Shown here in pieces: positions 37,739 to 50,464 of a stretch of 64,000 bases of DNA (positions are counted from its first letter, which is position 1; each line of letters starts with the position of its first letter). The DNA is taken from assembly GCA_021464245.1 (NCBI GenBank), contig JADCRB010000068.1, forward strand, positions 8,852,134-8,916,133, written 5' to 3'. The notes below the pieces were generated by a model. It saw only the letters and a list, made by a program, of their open reading frames with translations. It was not told where the DNA came from and searched no databases. This DNA is from Carallia brachiata (taxonomy: Eukaryota; Streptophyta; Magnoliopsida; Malpighiales; Rhizophoraceae). The position numbers and the translations under genes are program-made.

Positions 37739-39575
37739 TTAAAAGCTTGATGACTGTCCAGCAATGTCAATGACAAAGCGGTATCTAACATCGTTTCTTG
37801 CAAGGCGGTCCATTGCTTGGTTGATATTCTCTGGTGTGGTAATCTCAATGTCACAAGTAATATTATGTTTTCCACAGACTTCCAGCATCTCTTCTGTCTC
37901 TCTTATCCCTCCTATGATGCTGCCCTTTATTGTTCTCTTGCCTGCAAGAATCCCACCAAAAAAACAAAAAACAAAAATGATTATCGTTAGTTTACACTTG
38001 ATCTAACCCAAAGTTTTGAAGAAATAGGGAAGCAATGGATATTTCGATTACCAAAAATGAGCGGAAAAGAGGGGAGGTCAAAGGGCCTGTCCGGAGCACC
38101 CACGACTGCTAATGTCCCATTGACCTTGAGTAATTCCAAGAATGGCCCGAAGGAGTGCTTGGCTGACACGGTGTCCAGTATAAAATCCAGGGTCCTCTTG
38201 CTTGCCTGTTTTACTTGTATGTCAGGTTAAATTAAGGGTAACCGGAAAAAATTTAATTTACAAAGAAGCTAAAAAAAATGTCGACATATAATATAATTTG
38301 TTAACAGAACAGAACAGAGGAAGTCTGTGGGGGAATCGAAGCTAATTAACCTGCATTTGTTGGGCGTTAGTGCTGACTACGAAATCATCTGCCCCCAAGC
38401 GGTCTTTGGCTTCTGTTTCTTTGGATGGAGATGTGCTGATCACGGTTACATGGTGGCCGAAAGCTTTACAGAATTTCACTGCAACATGGCCTAGACCCCC
38501 TAGACCCACTATACCAATTTTTTTCCCAGTTAACTCAAGCAAATTGTTGTCTTTCAAGGGGCTGAATACCGTAATTCCGGCACACAGCAGGGGTGCCGCT
38601 GCATCCATTGGCAGGTTATCCGGTATGCGCACCACGTACCTTCACGCGCGTCATTAATATATATATATATCATTCCCAGTCCCAGATTAATTAAAGAATT
38701 GATACATTTAATTTCATGCTCGAGAAATTATAATCACATGATAATAAATCATGTATTTACATAATTCTATATCTAACAATCAGAAAGTCTCATCTAATTT
38801 CTACTAGCATGAATTAAAGAGCGGAAAAAAATAAGGTGGCCATTATAATTTGTATTATATACCTGTGATCTGCGACCAACATTTTGGAGTAGCCACCATA
38901 GGTGATGCTTCCGTCCCAGAAAATGCCATTGTAGGTAAACTGTAGGTGGTCACAGTAGTTCTCCTGAGAATTCCTGCAGAACTCACAGTCCAAACACGAG
39001 GCTGCCAAGCAGCCAACTCCAACTTTATCTCCCACCTTGAATTTCTTTACGTTGCTCCCCACCTTGGTGATTACCCCTGTAATTTCATGCCTGGGTACAA
39101 GCGTATGGGTATACATACATATATTGAGCGAAGATGAGAATGTTTCTTGAAAGCGAAAAAACACTATAGCCACAGGAGAGAACATAAAATAAGAAGAAAA
39201 AAGAAGTCTTACCCGGGAACAACCGGGTACATGGTGATACCCCAATCATTCTTTGCGTAGTGGAGGTCAGTGTGGCATATCCCACAATACAAGATTTTTA
39301 TGGTTACATCGTTCACGCCATTCTCTCTGTGAATCAAATAACGAATTTTGGGCCCATATGGTTAGTTTTTTTTTTTTTTTAAAAAAAAGGCATAATTGAT
39401 GCACCCGAAAAAAGAAAGCACTAAATTAATGAAAACTAAACTAAGCAAATTAAAGGAAACAATAATAAAAAAAGACACGCCTTCTTTGGAAAATATAGGG
39501 GGTGATAGTGCCGGAGGAGTCGTGAGCGGCCCACCCTGAAACAGTTTGTGTGTGGTTAGGAGTCGTTTGGGCCAT
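37739..39575 (-). CDS. CAD: cinnamyl alcohol dehydrogenase family (ELI3/mannitol-dehydrogenase-like), six exons, 360 aa
   Basis: Exons in coding order are 39575-39481, 39326-39213, 39090-38863, 38639-38351, 38205-38052 and 37941-37739, giving 360 codons and a TAA. It is a zinc-dependent medium-chain alcohol dehydrogenase that uses NADP(H) to interconvert aromatic or related aldehydes and alcohols, probably in the cytosol. Visible residues are the catalytic zinc ligands Cys49 (CGICHTDLH), His71-Glu72 (PGHEITG) and Cys165 (PLLCAGITV); the structural zinc cysteines 102, 105, 108 and 116 ([15 protein letters not shown]); the Rossmann motif GLGGLG at 191-196; and ISTSPSK at 213-219, whose serines fit NADP preference. 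The C-terminal [17 protein letters not shown] places it with ELI3, mannitol-dehydrogenase and 8-hydroxygeraniol-dehydrogenase-like enzymes rather than the main lignin CADs; the true substrate cannot be read from sequence. The first intron best fits a GC donor (AAG/GCGTGT), which keeps the family R-R-E-N-G. A GT donor two bases on, with an acceptor two bases on, would give R-R-Q-N-G. Confidence 0.93.
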
Positions 39576-39696
39576 GACGAGTTTGGAATTAATGTGGGAA
39601 AGACGGACGCAGGGGATCGGAATATGTAGAATTCTTTCACATGAAATGAAATGAAATGGAGTCGTTGCTCTGCTCTCTTAAGTTTGAGTCTCATGG

Positions 39697-39706
39697 CTAT
39701 TTAAAA
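39697..39706 (-). promoter_or_regulatory. possible TATA box of CAD
   Basis: On the minus strand CTTTTAAATAGC lies about 120 bases before the start codon. It is the nearest TATA-like element. Confidence 0.35.
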
Positions 39707-40024
39707 GCGTCAATTGGAGGGGGTGTGTGTGTAAGTAATTTAATGAAGCCATCCAAGAAGTATCATGGCTGCTGACCGTAAGACTTCAAAAGTCCTTGGT
39801 CTTCGCCACTAAGGCTCTTTAATTGTTGAGTGGGAACTTGATACAGCACTTTCACATCATATGGTGGTTACAACCATCCGAAGGCAATTACTAGCACATT
39901 TTCTTGTTAACGTTAGGTGAATTCTTGTCTCTTTTGTTTCAGCAGAAAAAACGTTTTTTTTTTTGTTTTTTTTTCCTTTATATCCTGAAAAGATCGCTGT
40001 TTAGCATATTGACTTTTAGTTTTT

Positions 40025-40530
40025 TTTTTTTAATATCTATTTTATAAGTTCTAAACTTTTATAATTTTTTTACATATAAATCTTAAACATTTTTTAAATT
40101 TCATTTGAATTCTAAATTTTTTGATTTCGTACCAAATTAGTCCATTTGTTAACAAAAAATGATCAATCTATTAAAAAATAATTTTGGCTTTACAAAAATT
40201 ATTTTAAAAAAGGTAAAATATACTAATTGAAAATTTTTTCATCAAAAAATATGTATTTTGTATATTTAATTCGTATATTTATTGATTAAAAAAATATTTT
40301 ATGTGCATATTTATTAATAAAAAAATATTTAATTCATTTATTTGATCTATTTTTAATAATTTTTATTAATTTAAACTCATTTATTAATAAATTGATCATT
40401 TTTCGTAAATGAAATGACTAATTTAGTAAAAAAATCAAAAAATTTAAAATTCAAATGAAATGTCAAAAAAATTTAAAACTTATATGATAAAAATATAAAA
40501 ATTTAGGATCAAAAAATTATATATCCCATT
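40025..40530. mobile_element. foldback element with arms of about 140 bp
   Basis: The left arm (40,035-40,175) and right arm (40,385-40,527) are inverted copies, for example TTTCATTTGAATTCTAAATT against the complement of AATTTAAAATTCAAATGAAA, and AAAAATGATCAATCTATTA against the complement of TTAATAAATTGATCATTTTT. Copy B of the duplication lacks it, so it inserted after the duplication. Confidence 0.7.
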
Positions 40531-42107
40531 TTTTTTCCCCTTACAACTTTGTATCCCATCATATTCATGAAATTCCATCAGTCAAATTTGTTTAGCTCTT
40601 ATTTCATGTTTGCTTCATAAATAATTATTTATGGCTTGTTACTGCTCAAACTTAACAATCTGATGAAATTGTACCATTAAACATGTTTTTGCTATACTCA
40701 TTTAGTTTTATGATAAAATCTCTGAGCAGATTTTCATGATTAATGTTAAAGTGACCTTTGATGCTCCCTTTCGGATTTGGGATTCTCCTCCTTTTAACTA
40801 TTGGTGCTCTTCTTTATACAGATCTTATAGGAGTTATAATGCCAAGAGAAGGCACAATTATGTTAGATTATTTCACTTTTCTTTATATTCTTTTTTCCAG
40901 TATTATTTTTAAAAAAATCTATGATGAAATCATAATTCTATGAAGAAAATTACATGATGGTCGAACAATTCTCCGCCTTAGCAGCCGGCCTTTAAATGAT
41001 TAGACTCGACTTTCTGAAGTTTCTGTTGGCAAGTCTTCAGTTAACTTTCAACAAGGAAAGCCCATAGAAAAGCGGAAAATGAAAGAAGAACTGGAACAGA
41101 GTTTTATAATGGGAATTAACTGTTACCAAAAATCGAAAGATCCATTTATTGTTTTCATCAATCCTTTATGTGGACAACAAAATAGAAGAGTGGAGATTGG
41201 TAAATTTTGACCCAAAAAAAAAAAAGAATGGGTAAATAAAAATGAAAGGAACGAAGTTTTTTGAAGAAACATTCTAATAGATAAGAATTTATATTTCTTA
41301 ACTTTAAGGCCTCAAATTCTAATTTTATGAAGAAATAGGAGATTTACAAAATAAGGATAAATTCATCTAATGTTTAATTTACAATTTAATAGATCTTCTA
41401 ATGAATAAAAAAAAATAAAAAGAATGAAAAGTGAAAGAAAAAAATTGTTTTATTCTTCTCAATATTTCAAAAACAATAGTGTTAGAAAGAAAATAAAAAA
41501 TTTATTGTTAAGATTAATAAAAATAAGATAAAAAAATAATACATATTACAATTTCAATTATGCTTGTATAAAAATTGATAAATGTTAGTAAACAAATTAA
41601 TATGAATACATGGGTAATTTTATGAATAAAGTAAGGAATCAACAACTTTCTTCTTAAAATTGAAAAAAAAGAATTTTATAGATCGGTGAAAAATTTTCAC
41701 ATCGTACATTATTCATTTTTTCTTATCTTTCACTTACTTCTTTTTTGTCTCCTTTTTCAAATAAAATGTAAGTACAACTACCTTAAAAACCTCACAAAAT
41801 TAGTTTCCGCTAGTTCTGAAGTTCGTTTGTGCACTTGCTAAAAAAAAAAAAAAGTTCGTTTGTACGCACTAGTTTTCGGGTGTCAATTCGGTTTGTTCGG
41901 TTTCTATTCCCCACCATGCCCCACCCCCCTGGCCCCGAGGGCCGCCGAAAGGTCTCATTCATATGGTTGTTGTCTCGAAACTTGTTTCACGATCCTTTCC
42001 ACGAAAATTTCCCCACGAAACCTGATTGGTTTTCCCAAAGCTGATAAGGTCAAATGTCAATTGAAATTGAAGTCTGCTGTTTAAAAAACAACTCAAAGAC
42101 TTTAGAA

Positions 42108-42867
42108 CATAATTATTAGACCCAGTTCAGCTGATAATTCGGTTAAAATGTAAAGTTATCGGATTATTGATTTAATCATTAAGTTATTGATTTAAACGTC
42201 AGGTCAATGATTAAACTATATAAATAATAAAAATTATAATAATAATAATAATTTAATAAAATATTTACATCACATAAATTATAATAAATAAAATTTTTAA
42301 TCCTAGAATGTAAAAATTAGACCAATACATTATTCTTATAATATAATATATTTATTTCTATTCATTGAATAATATTTAAAAAACTTATCTCTCATTTTAT
42401 CTTAAATCTTAATTTGCGTTTTCTATTCAACTAGTATTAACTCAATATACCCATTTTTTCTCAGACAACTTATATTTTATAAGAATTTAAAATGAACCTC
42501 CAAATTCTAATGACTAAAGAGTTCAAAAAAAATTTAAAATAGATAAATTTATTGTAACAAATAGATATTAATTTATTATTAATTGAAATAAGCAACAAAC
42601 TATTATGAGATAAGTGTCAAAATGTAGATAAAAAAATTCAATATTTTTGAATTAGAAAAAAAAAAGGATGATTTTTTGAATTGGTAAAAATTCGATCGAG
42701 TTTTAGTTTTATCAGGTTACTGGTTTAACCGCATTTGGTCGAGTTTGATCAAGTTTTGACTAGGTTATATACTCTTTAGTCTAATTATGTGACCCCGCCC
42801 GGTCTAATATTCGGGTCGCCAGGGTTTCGATCCAACCGGCCGGGTTTGGTTGGGTCTAATAACTATA
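42108..42867. mobile_element. hAT-like MITE, copy 4 (760 bp, 8-bp TSD)
   Basis: The ends are CATAATTATTAGACCC and, in reverse complement, TATAGTTATTAGACCC. They are flanked by an exact CTTTAGAA duplication at 42100-42107 and 42868-42875. The right arm carries CCAACCGGCCGGG. It lies inside copy A of the segmental duplication and is absent from copy B. Confidence 0.87.
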
Positions 42868-43523
42868 CTTTAGAATTTTTTATAGGAGAAATTGAATGAG
42901 AATGTCAATAGATGACTTCTGATTTTATTTTAGGGATATGATAACTAATATATTTGAAATGTACTTTTTTTCCTTAAAAAAAAAAATTTAGGATTCCCTA
43001 CTTATAAAATTGAAATTTAGCACATCTCCGTGAAGCTTTCAAAGAACCAAATAAAAAAAAGCAAACAAACAAACAAAACAAGTAATACATCAAAGCTCCG
43101 CATTGCATTAAATTTTTCTCTACGGCCGATTTCCCAATTGCTGCCTATCAAAGTTCCTGCACTTGAACGGGAAATTTAGCAAAATTTCTTCCCAACAATC
43201 AAAAAATGAATGGCTTCTATTAGGCTGAGACAAAGAAATGGCTGAAATGGAACTTAGACCAGGAATTTTGCATGAACGTTGACGCGAGGGTGTGACAGAC
43301 CAATAAGAAGACAATTTTTCAGATGAAGTAAAAAGAGTCAGAAAAGCGGACTCAGTGTCCAAACTCAAATCAAATTTGTAGTACAGTACTATGGATACGG
43401 TAATGGTTGAGAGCCACGTATTTTGTTCCACACTTATTCTACTCAGCGCTTATTTTGGGAAGATCTCCTCAAAAAAAAAAAAAAAAAAACGTATGGAGCA
43501 AGCCTCAAGCAAAAATGTATAAC

Positions 43524-44300
43524 CATAGTTATTAAAATCAGTTTGGACATTGACCTGGTCAGGCGACAGTGTTAAGGGGTTATTGGTTCAACCAGTTATT
43601 AGTTCAACCAGTGAGTCATTGGTTTAACCAATGAGTCATTAATTTAAAAAAAAATGAATATATCAAATAATATATATAATTTTTTTGTACAATTTAGCAC
43701 AATAACTACATTTTCATAAATTAAAAAGTAGTCTATATTAATCAAAATTTTGATAAAAATTCTTAAAAAATTATTTTTTAACGTCAATTGTAACATATTA
43801 TTTGATATATGAACAATATTAAATTATTGCATACAAAAAAATAGATTATAAAAAGTAAAAAAATTATTAAATTATCAAAAAAAATATTGTGTAATACTGT
43901 TTAGTATTATGAAAAATAATATTTTTATCATTCACACAGTAAAAAGTTAAAAAAATAAATTTTAGTGTGTAAATATTATACAAATATTATTGTTCAAGTA
44001 GTAAAAAATGAAAAAAATTTATAATTTTTACTGTTTAAACACTGTTTATCATTAAAAAAATATTATTTTTACTGTTTACACAGTAAAAAGTGAAAAAATT
44101 ATAATTTTTTACTGTTTGACCAATGTTCATCATTAAAAAAATATTATTTTTATTGTTTGCACAGTAAAAAGTGAAAAAAAAAATAATTTTTCATTATTCA
44201 AATGACCTGGTTAATGTTCATGCGAATCGGCCCGACCCAGTGCCCAGGTCACCGGGCCACCGGTCCGACCGGCCGGGTTGGGCTGGGTTTAATAACTATG
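43524..44300. mobile_element. hAT-like MITE, copy 5 (777 bp, 8-bp TSD)
   Basis: The ends are CATAGTTATTAAA on both sides (right end in reverse complement). An exact TGTATAAC duplication lies at 43516-43523 and 44301-44308. The right arm carries CCGGTCCGACCGGCCGGG. The centre contains a tandem repeat (43,897-44,190). Absent from copy B of the segmental duplication. Confidence 0.9.
43897..44190. repeat. minisatellite inside MITE copy 5, about 3 units of roughly 80 bp
   Basis: Each unit has TACTGTTT, then ATCATTAAAAAAATATTATT, then CACAGTAAAAAGTGAAAAAA. The last two units (about 44,028-44,108 and 44,109-44,187) are nearly identical; the first is diverged. Confidence 0.75.
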
Positions 44301-44349
44301 TGTATAACTCCCTAATAAAGCTCATATAGATATATAACAAATTTGTGAA

Positions 44350-44465
44350 GTAGATCATATGGCAGTTTAGCCTTTTGGGCCGTTAAAATAAATAATTTGG
44401 GTCGATTCAGATTAATCAGTTAATTAAACTGGATATTGAGCGGTTTTACACAAAAAAAAAAATGT
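44350..44465 (+). mobile_element. SINE 3' fragment
   Basis: GGGTCGATTCAGATTAATCA and TAAACTGGATATTGAGCGG, followed by poly-A, match the 3' body of the SINEs at 3,660 and 59,317. No 5' promoter part is seen. Confidence 0.45.
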
Positions 44466-44484
44466 AAAACACCTTAGATTCGAA

Positions 44485-44999
44485 TAATAGAGCAACTATG
44501 ATGCACGGATACGGATATGAGATACATATATGACACGATTCAGATAAATTTATTATTTTTTACCGATATAATTTATAATAATTATTCTGATATTTTGTGA
44601 TATAATTAATATTTTGTTAAGGATTTTAAAAGAATATTATATGTATAAAATTATATTTAAGCAATTATAAATTTAAATAGTTAATTGGTTCAAAAAATTA
44701 TAATAGTTACCATAATTCAAAAAATAGTAAATATTTATCAATTATGAATTTTTTATGATCCAACTATTCATTAGTGTATTTATTAGGTAGAAGAATTATA
44801 TGTATGATCTTTAAAAGTGTCTAACATGTATATTAGATTTGTCCGACAAGGGAATCAAAAGTGTCTGACACATATGTCTGAATTATTTTGTATTTTTATT
44901 TTTTTATTGGACATGTTACGAAATTTTCGACACATGTTCGGGAAGTATTGTATCCAATATTAGACACGCGTCATTTTAGAAGTGCTAATAGATCATAGC
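44485..44999. repeat. unclassified repeat with GGATACGGATA and GACACG motifs
   Basis: GATGCACGGATACGGATATG on the left and TTGTATCCAATATTAGACAC on the right look like inverted, diverged ends. CTATGAT occurs near both edges in inverted orientation. It lies in copy A only. The class is unknown. Confidence 0.35.
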
Positions 45000-45699
45000 G
45001 GAGCAACAGAACGGACACATCTTTTTTTAGATACATTGAGATTATTACTAGAAAAAACAAAACAAAAACTTAGATTTATAGTTAGAAGAGTGGTATTTCA
45101 TTGTTACACATTGTAGTACATGCCATTGTTTATTAATAAAAATTTTCTTTGATAATTGTGTATGGTGAGTCCCATAAAAGATATGTCCAACAAGTATTTT
45201 TGTTTTTGTCTGTAGATTATAACATCTCCTATTTTTAGTTTACGAGCATTTTTTACAATTGGGTTGCCCATGTATGGGCTTGTGAGTCTTAATATTTTTC
45301 TAATAAATAGTCTACAAGAAAAATTCTAAAATAAATAGAAACAACGTTCACTAATATAACCTTTTTGAAAAAGAAACTGAAAACGTAATTTGTAACAAAT
45401 CCTATATTGCAGCGGGGAAAAAGAATATTGATAAGAATAAAACATTTGCAAGAGCAATTAAAAACATATTCTCGTATAGATAAAAAATAATTAAATAATT
45501 AGTTTCAAGGTCATTAGTATTGTGGAACTAAGCATTTAGAAGATAATTAACTTCGGTGAGTGTAAATAATGATTTATTTTAGTAAAATCTCTATAGATAC
45601 AATACTAAATTTACCTAGGTCTTCTCTTAACTACCCTTGTTAATAATAGTTTTCTCAAATAACTAATGTAGAAAGAGAATGTACAGAGGGAATGTTAAG

Positions 45700-45985
45700 A
45701 GAGATGGAAAAAATAGAGAAAGTGTAGACAGATATGATAAAAAAAAATGTAGAGGGAGAAGGGGGAGAGAGAGAGAGAGAGAGAGAGGAGAGAGGAGAGA
45801 GAAAGAGGGTAGAGACGAGATACATACAGAGATAGAGGAGAGAGTTGAGAAAGACAATGTTAAAATAGCTAAAAGAAAATTTCAAAGATGAAAAAGAGAA
45901 AATATGGAATGGAAAGAGAGAAAAAATGGAGAGAAGACACAAGATAAATGAAGTATCAAATGAGGTAAAAATACAGGGAAAAAAA
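45700..45985. repeat. GA-rich low-complexity block at the duplication junction
   Basis: A purine-rich stretch with a (GA)n core at about 45,766-45,805. It separates the end of copy A from the start of copy B. The opposite-strand Ser/Leu-rich open frames here come from this composition. Confidence 0.85.
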
Positions 45986-47230
45986 TATAGAGAGAATGTG
46001 TGGAGATAGAAGTAATCATCGAGAGTAGAGACCGTAACTTAAGAAGTATCCCCCAGCTACATGTAAATATTCAAAGTCTTTGCTCTTGATTATTAAAAAA
46101 AAAAAAAAATAAAGAAAAGATAACTCTTTACCCTTCGCCACCATGGCTTTTAATTATTTTGTGGCAACTTGACCCAGCACTCTCACATTTTTATAATGGT
46201 TACAACCATTCGGAAGGCAATAACTAGCACATTCTTTTTCCGCAAATGTTATGTGGATCCTTGCATCGCTCTTTTTTTTTTTCCTAAAAAAATGATTTTT
46301 TTTTATTTATTTCACCGTTCAATTTTCTAAAAACATGTGATGTGCAAACACACAAATTAAATGTACAACCAACTCTTGGATGTGCATATCAGCAACCACA
46401 ATATGCATATAGCCAACAATAATGTGCCAACAGCTCATTTTGGTTAGTTGTATCCATATTTTGGTAGTTCAGATGCATATTTTACTTGGTTATACGCACA
46501 TTTCATTTAAAATTAAAAAGACGAGAGACCCACGCAGACCTCACATTCCACCGCATCAGTCTCTCACTGATCAATCCGTTTGACCCTAGTACATAACTTT
46601 CCCATTTCCTTTTTGCCCACATAAGATGTAATGTAAGCATATTGACTTTTAGATCTTTCTTCTTTTTCTTTTTCTTTTCCCTTCATTGCAAATTGATTTT
46701 TTTTAACACTAAAAAATATCAATTATAAGTATGAAATTATTATATCTGTAGAATGAGGCCAATTTTTATACCGTTGACGTTCTCATTTAATCTCTCATAT
46801 AGAAGACCTCATATTGAAATACTATTAGGTTTAAAACGAATCTCTCTCAAATCTAATTCAATGTTAATAAGTGTAAAACTCAATACTATACTCACATATA
46901 AATTTTCTTTTATTATGAGAGAGTCTCAGTACACGAATTCGAACTCAAGTAAGAGAGTTTTGAAAATTGATAGATGTTCATAATTATTTCTGGATGACTT
47001 GTTACCGCTCAAACCTAACGATATGATAAGATTATACTATTCGGACTTGTTGAATTTCATGACGACGCATTGAAGCCATGACTAGATGGACTTAGAAAAT
47101 TTGAAAAGTACACATGATCGTGATAGCAGCCGTCGCCCGCCAGCATGGTGGAAAGTCATAATGAAATGAAAGATGAAGGAAGCATTGGAACGGATATTTG
47201 TCATGGGAAATAACCGTCACCAAAGGTCTG

Positions 47231-48034
47231 AGGAATATTTGGTTTAACTGTTTGTAATTATTAATATTAATTATTACTTATTAATTATTATTATTATTGA
47301 TTATTATTTTATTATTATTAATGAATAAAATTAAACTAAAGTATTTAATTAAATTAATATTTACTATTACTGATTAAATAATAAAATAATTATTATACAC
47401 ATTATATTTTTATTTTATTATAATAGATAATCATTTTATCTTTAATTAATCAAATTACTCTTATAAAATATATCTTATATATTTATAAATAAAAAAATTA
47501 TTAAATATGTGACTTGAGAATCAATTATAATTTACACAATAAAAATATTATTTTTAAATTATAAATAATCATGTTTAAAGAATATTATTATTCTTATATG
47601 TTCTGATTAGTGTTTACACAATTAAAAAAAAAAACGAAATGGTATGGGTCGTGTTTCTGTTAAGGGCATGCAATTTCTTTTTTTTTTTGTCAAAAATAGG
47701 AAATAATAATTTTTTATTTAAAATAATCATATTTGATTTTCTGGTGGGACTCTTATCTGAAGCTAACAAGTATGCACGCCCTTTTTTTTTTATATACAAT
47801 TTCTTCACTTTTTCATAATGGAGGGTAGTTTTGTAATTATTTATTCTAACAGCTGCTGATAATATTTAAAAGCAGTTTGACCCAACATTTTTTATCAGCA
47901 ACATTTAGGAGCATCTATTAGCAGCAACATCAACATATAAAAAATTTAACCAAACACCTTTTATCCTATTTTTTGATTTCCAACCACAAACAGCAACTCC
48001 CATCAACTTCCATTAGTAAAACTAAACATTCCCT
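47231..48034. mobile_element. MITE-like element in copy B
   Basis: The ends are AGGAATATTTGGTTTAACTG and, in reverse complement, AGGGAATGTTTAGTTTTACT. The inside is an AT-rich run of TTATTAATTATTA motifs. The ends resemble the GGGNNTGTTTGGTT class seen elsewhere in the window. A clean target duplication was not found. Copy A lacks the element. Confidence 0.55.
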
Positions 48035-48792
48035 AGAAAAGCAGCAAAAGGACAGCTACCTCAGTCACAACTCACAATATTAGTTTCCGCAAGTTATGAA
48101 GTTCATTTGTGCAAAGAGCAATACCACGTAGTTGTAAAATTTGGTAGCTGTAAATGACTGTAAAAATAATATAATAGGTGAAATATACGGAGTTTTGTTG
48201 TACTTATAAAAAAAATATACGACATATCAAAAGAAAATATACAACATGTCTAAATAGTTATATATTTCTCAAATTAAAAAATTTTAGTTCTTAATAATTA
48301 TTCATATAATTTTTACAATTTTATTTAATATGTCATATATTTTTTTTGTAATTACTCTATTACATTATAATTTGTTCTGTTTACATATAACTTGTAGCCA
48401 CCAAATTTTGTAGCCACAAAATTTTTCTGTTGGGGAAATTAGTTTGCACGTGTGACACTTTGGTTTGTTAGGTCCCATTCGCAGGTTGTTGTCTTCAAAC
48501 CTGTTTCACGCTCCCTTCCAGGAACATTTCCCAATGACAACGGGACCCGAGTGGCTTGGTAAAGTCCTTTCCCGCATCAATACAAATTGAGAAGGTTGAA
48601 ACGGAATTTAAGTTTCCTGTCAAAAGAACAACTTAATGATTCTATTGCATTTACTAGTACTTATAAAATTGCAGTTGACTAGGTCTCCTTAGAGCTACCA
48701 TATAAATTAATTCAGAAAACGTAAAAAGTCTATAAATTGTCAAAACTCCTCCATTCAAATCTTTACAAAGGCCCTTCTCCCTCTTGGTGGAG

Positions 48793-49326
48793 ATGTTTAA
48801 AAACATTGAAAATTTCAATTAACCCAGAAAATTTAACCGAACTGAATCGAATTTTCATTTTACGAAACCGATTTTATAATCAATTAATTAAACCGAGTAA
48901 AAATTGAAATTTTCAATTCAATTTCAGTTCCTACTATTAAAAAATTATAATTAACCGAACTCAACCAAAATGCTGTTATATATAGTTTTTCTTTTTTTCC
49001 TAATAATAGAAAAAATATTACTAATGCAACATTGTTAAAAAATAAATATTAATAAAATATTATTATATCTCAAATAATTACTTATTTATTTTTTATATAT
49101 AATGATAGTTATAATTTTTAAAAAAACATATATCAAATTTTTTTTTTCCATTTAGATTATAATTTAAAATTTTTTTATTATTAAATTCAGTTAATCGAAT
49201 AATTAAATGAAACCGAACAGAAATTTTCAGTTAACAGACTTTCAGTTAATCGAATTTTCGGTTCGAGAATAAATTTAAGAATAGTTATAATAATTTAATT
49301 CAGTTAACTGAACCGTAAACACTCCT
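48793..49326. mobile_element. MITE-like element with AACCGAA motifs, in copy B
   Basis: GATGTTTAAAAACATTG at the left and, in reverse complement, AGTGTTTACGGTTCAGTTAA at the right, with many AACCGAA and TTAATCGAA blocks inside. It differs from the CCGGTC family. Borders are approximate. Confidence 0.45.
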
Positions 49327-50464
49327 ACCTATCAATATTCAACACTGCCTCTACACTTGAGCCGGAAACTTTACCGAAATTTCTTTCGAGCAACTGAAAA
49401 ATGAATGGGATCTATTGCGCTAAAACGAAGAAATGGCTGAAATGGAACCCGAAGCAGGAATGTTGTCCTATGGCAGTTGGCCTTTGAGGCCAAGGAAACT
49501 TCGATCGAAACTTCTTGTAGATTTCAGGTGTAAATCTGTCTAAATCCTGTCTTTGATTGTTTGACCAAAAAAAAAAGGAAAAAGAAAAATCTCACGTCTG
49601 AAAAAGAAAACACCCACAGATAATTAGAATAAGGCCTCTAAAGTAAGTTTGTTTACTAGCATAATAGCATTTTTTGCACATGTATCAACTTGTGATCGTA
49701 ATATTTTTCTAACAAATTATTTTCAATCAAATCCTTTAATAAATAAAAACTTGTTCACTAACATATTGGATTTAGAAAAAAAATTGAAAAATGCAATTCG
49801 TAACAAAAATTATATAGTAAAGGGGAAAAAAAATAATGGGAAGAATCAATATTTTGTAACAAAATTTTTTTAAAAAATTATTCTCATATGTTGAGAGACA
49901 ACTAAATAATTAGTTTGGAGATCATTAAAATTGTGAGCTTAAACATTTGGAATATAACTAGATTTGGTGCGTAAAACAATGCTTTCTTTTAGTAGAATTT
50001 CTAGACATATAATCTATAAAGTATAGACATGCCAACTTTAAAAAATTTGGGAAACAAACATGATCAGAACATGACTATACATATAAGCTTACACGTGAAA
50101 CATGCTTATTTTTTTATTATATGGAAAAATTTTGATTGAATTATACTTAATTATCAATAAATTAATTTTTTTTATCACTACATTCGAGTCATTTTATGAA
50201 GTAATAAACGGCCTAAAAATTTAAGGTCGTCAGAAGTCAAAACCCGTAAAAGGAGAGTGCCCAGGCATGTGCCTTGGCCCTAGTCGGGATCACTACATAC
50301 GATTTGCATTTTTATTCAATTTAATTTAAAGTTATTTTATTTAAATCCTAAACATTAGTAATTTCATTTGAATCAAATCTAATTTTGGACTGAGGGTCAT
50401 TTGACTGGTAAATTCTATATATGACCACATTTTAATATTATAAAAAATAAGAAATACGCCTTTA

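Larger units (their letters stand above)
39745..45660. repeat. tandem segmental duplication, copy A (CAD upstream region)
   Basis: Collinear blocks are shared with copy B (46,033-50,045). Examples are GGTTACAACCATCCGAAGGC against GGTTACAACCATTCGGAAGG; AGCATATTGACTTTTAG in both; TTAGTTTCCGCTAGTTCTGA against TTAGTTTCCGCAAGTTATGA; AAGAAATGGCTGAAATGGAA in both; and TTTGTAACAAATCCTATATT against TTCGTAACAAAAATTATATA. It is interrupted by private insertions: a foldback element at 40,025-40,530, MITEs at 42,108 and 43,524, and repeats at 44,350-44,999. Confidence 0.8.
46033..50045. repeat. tandem segmental duplication, copy B
   Basis: Second copy of the CAD upstream block in the same orientation. 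If the duplication unit had included the CAD gene, a coding copy should lie just left of 46,033; there is none. Private insertions here are the MITE-like elements at 47,231-48,034 and 48,793-49,326. Confidence 0.8.

Noticed and set aside
40758..40943. Hydrophobic 61-codon open frame as a small membrane protein
   Set aside because: It is biased by T-rich composition and is not preserved in the paralogous copy B region.
45655..45942. Minus-strand Ser/Leu/Phe-rich open frames
   Set aside because: They come from translating a GA-rich low-complexity block.
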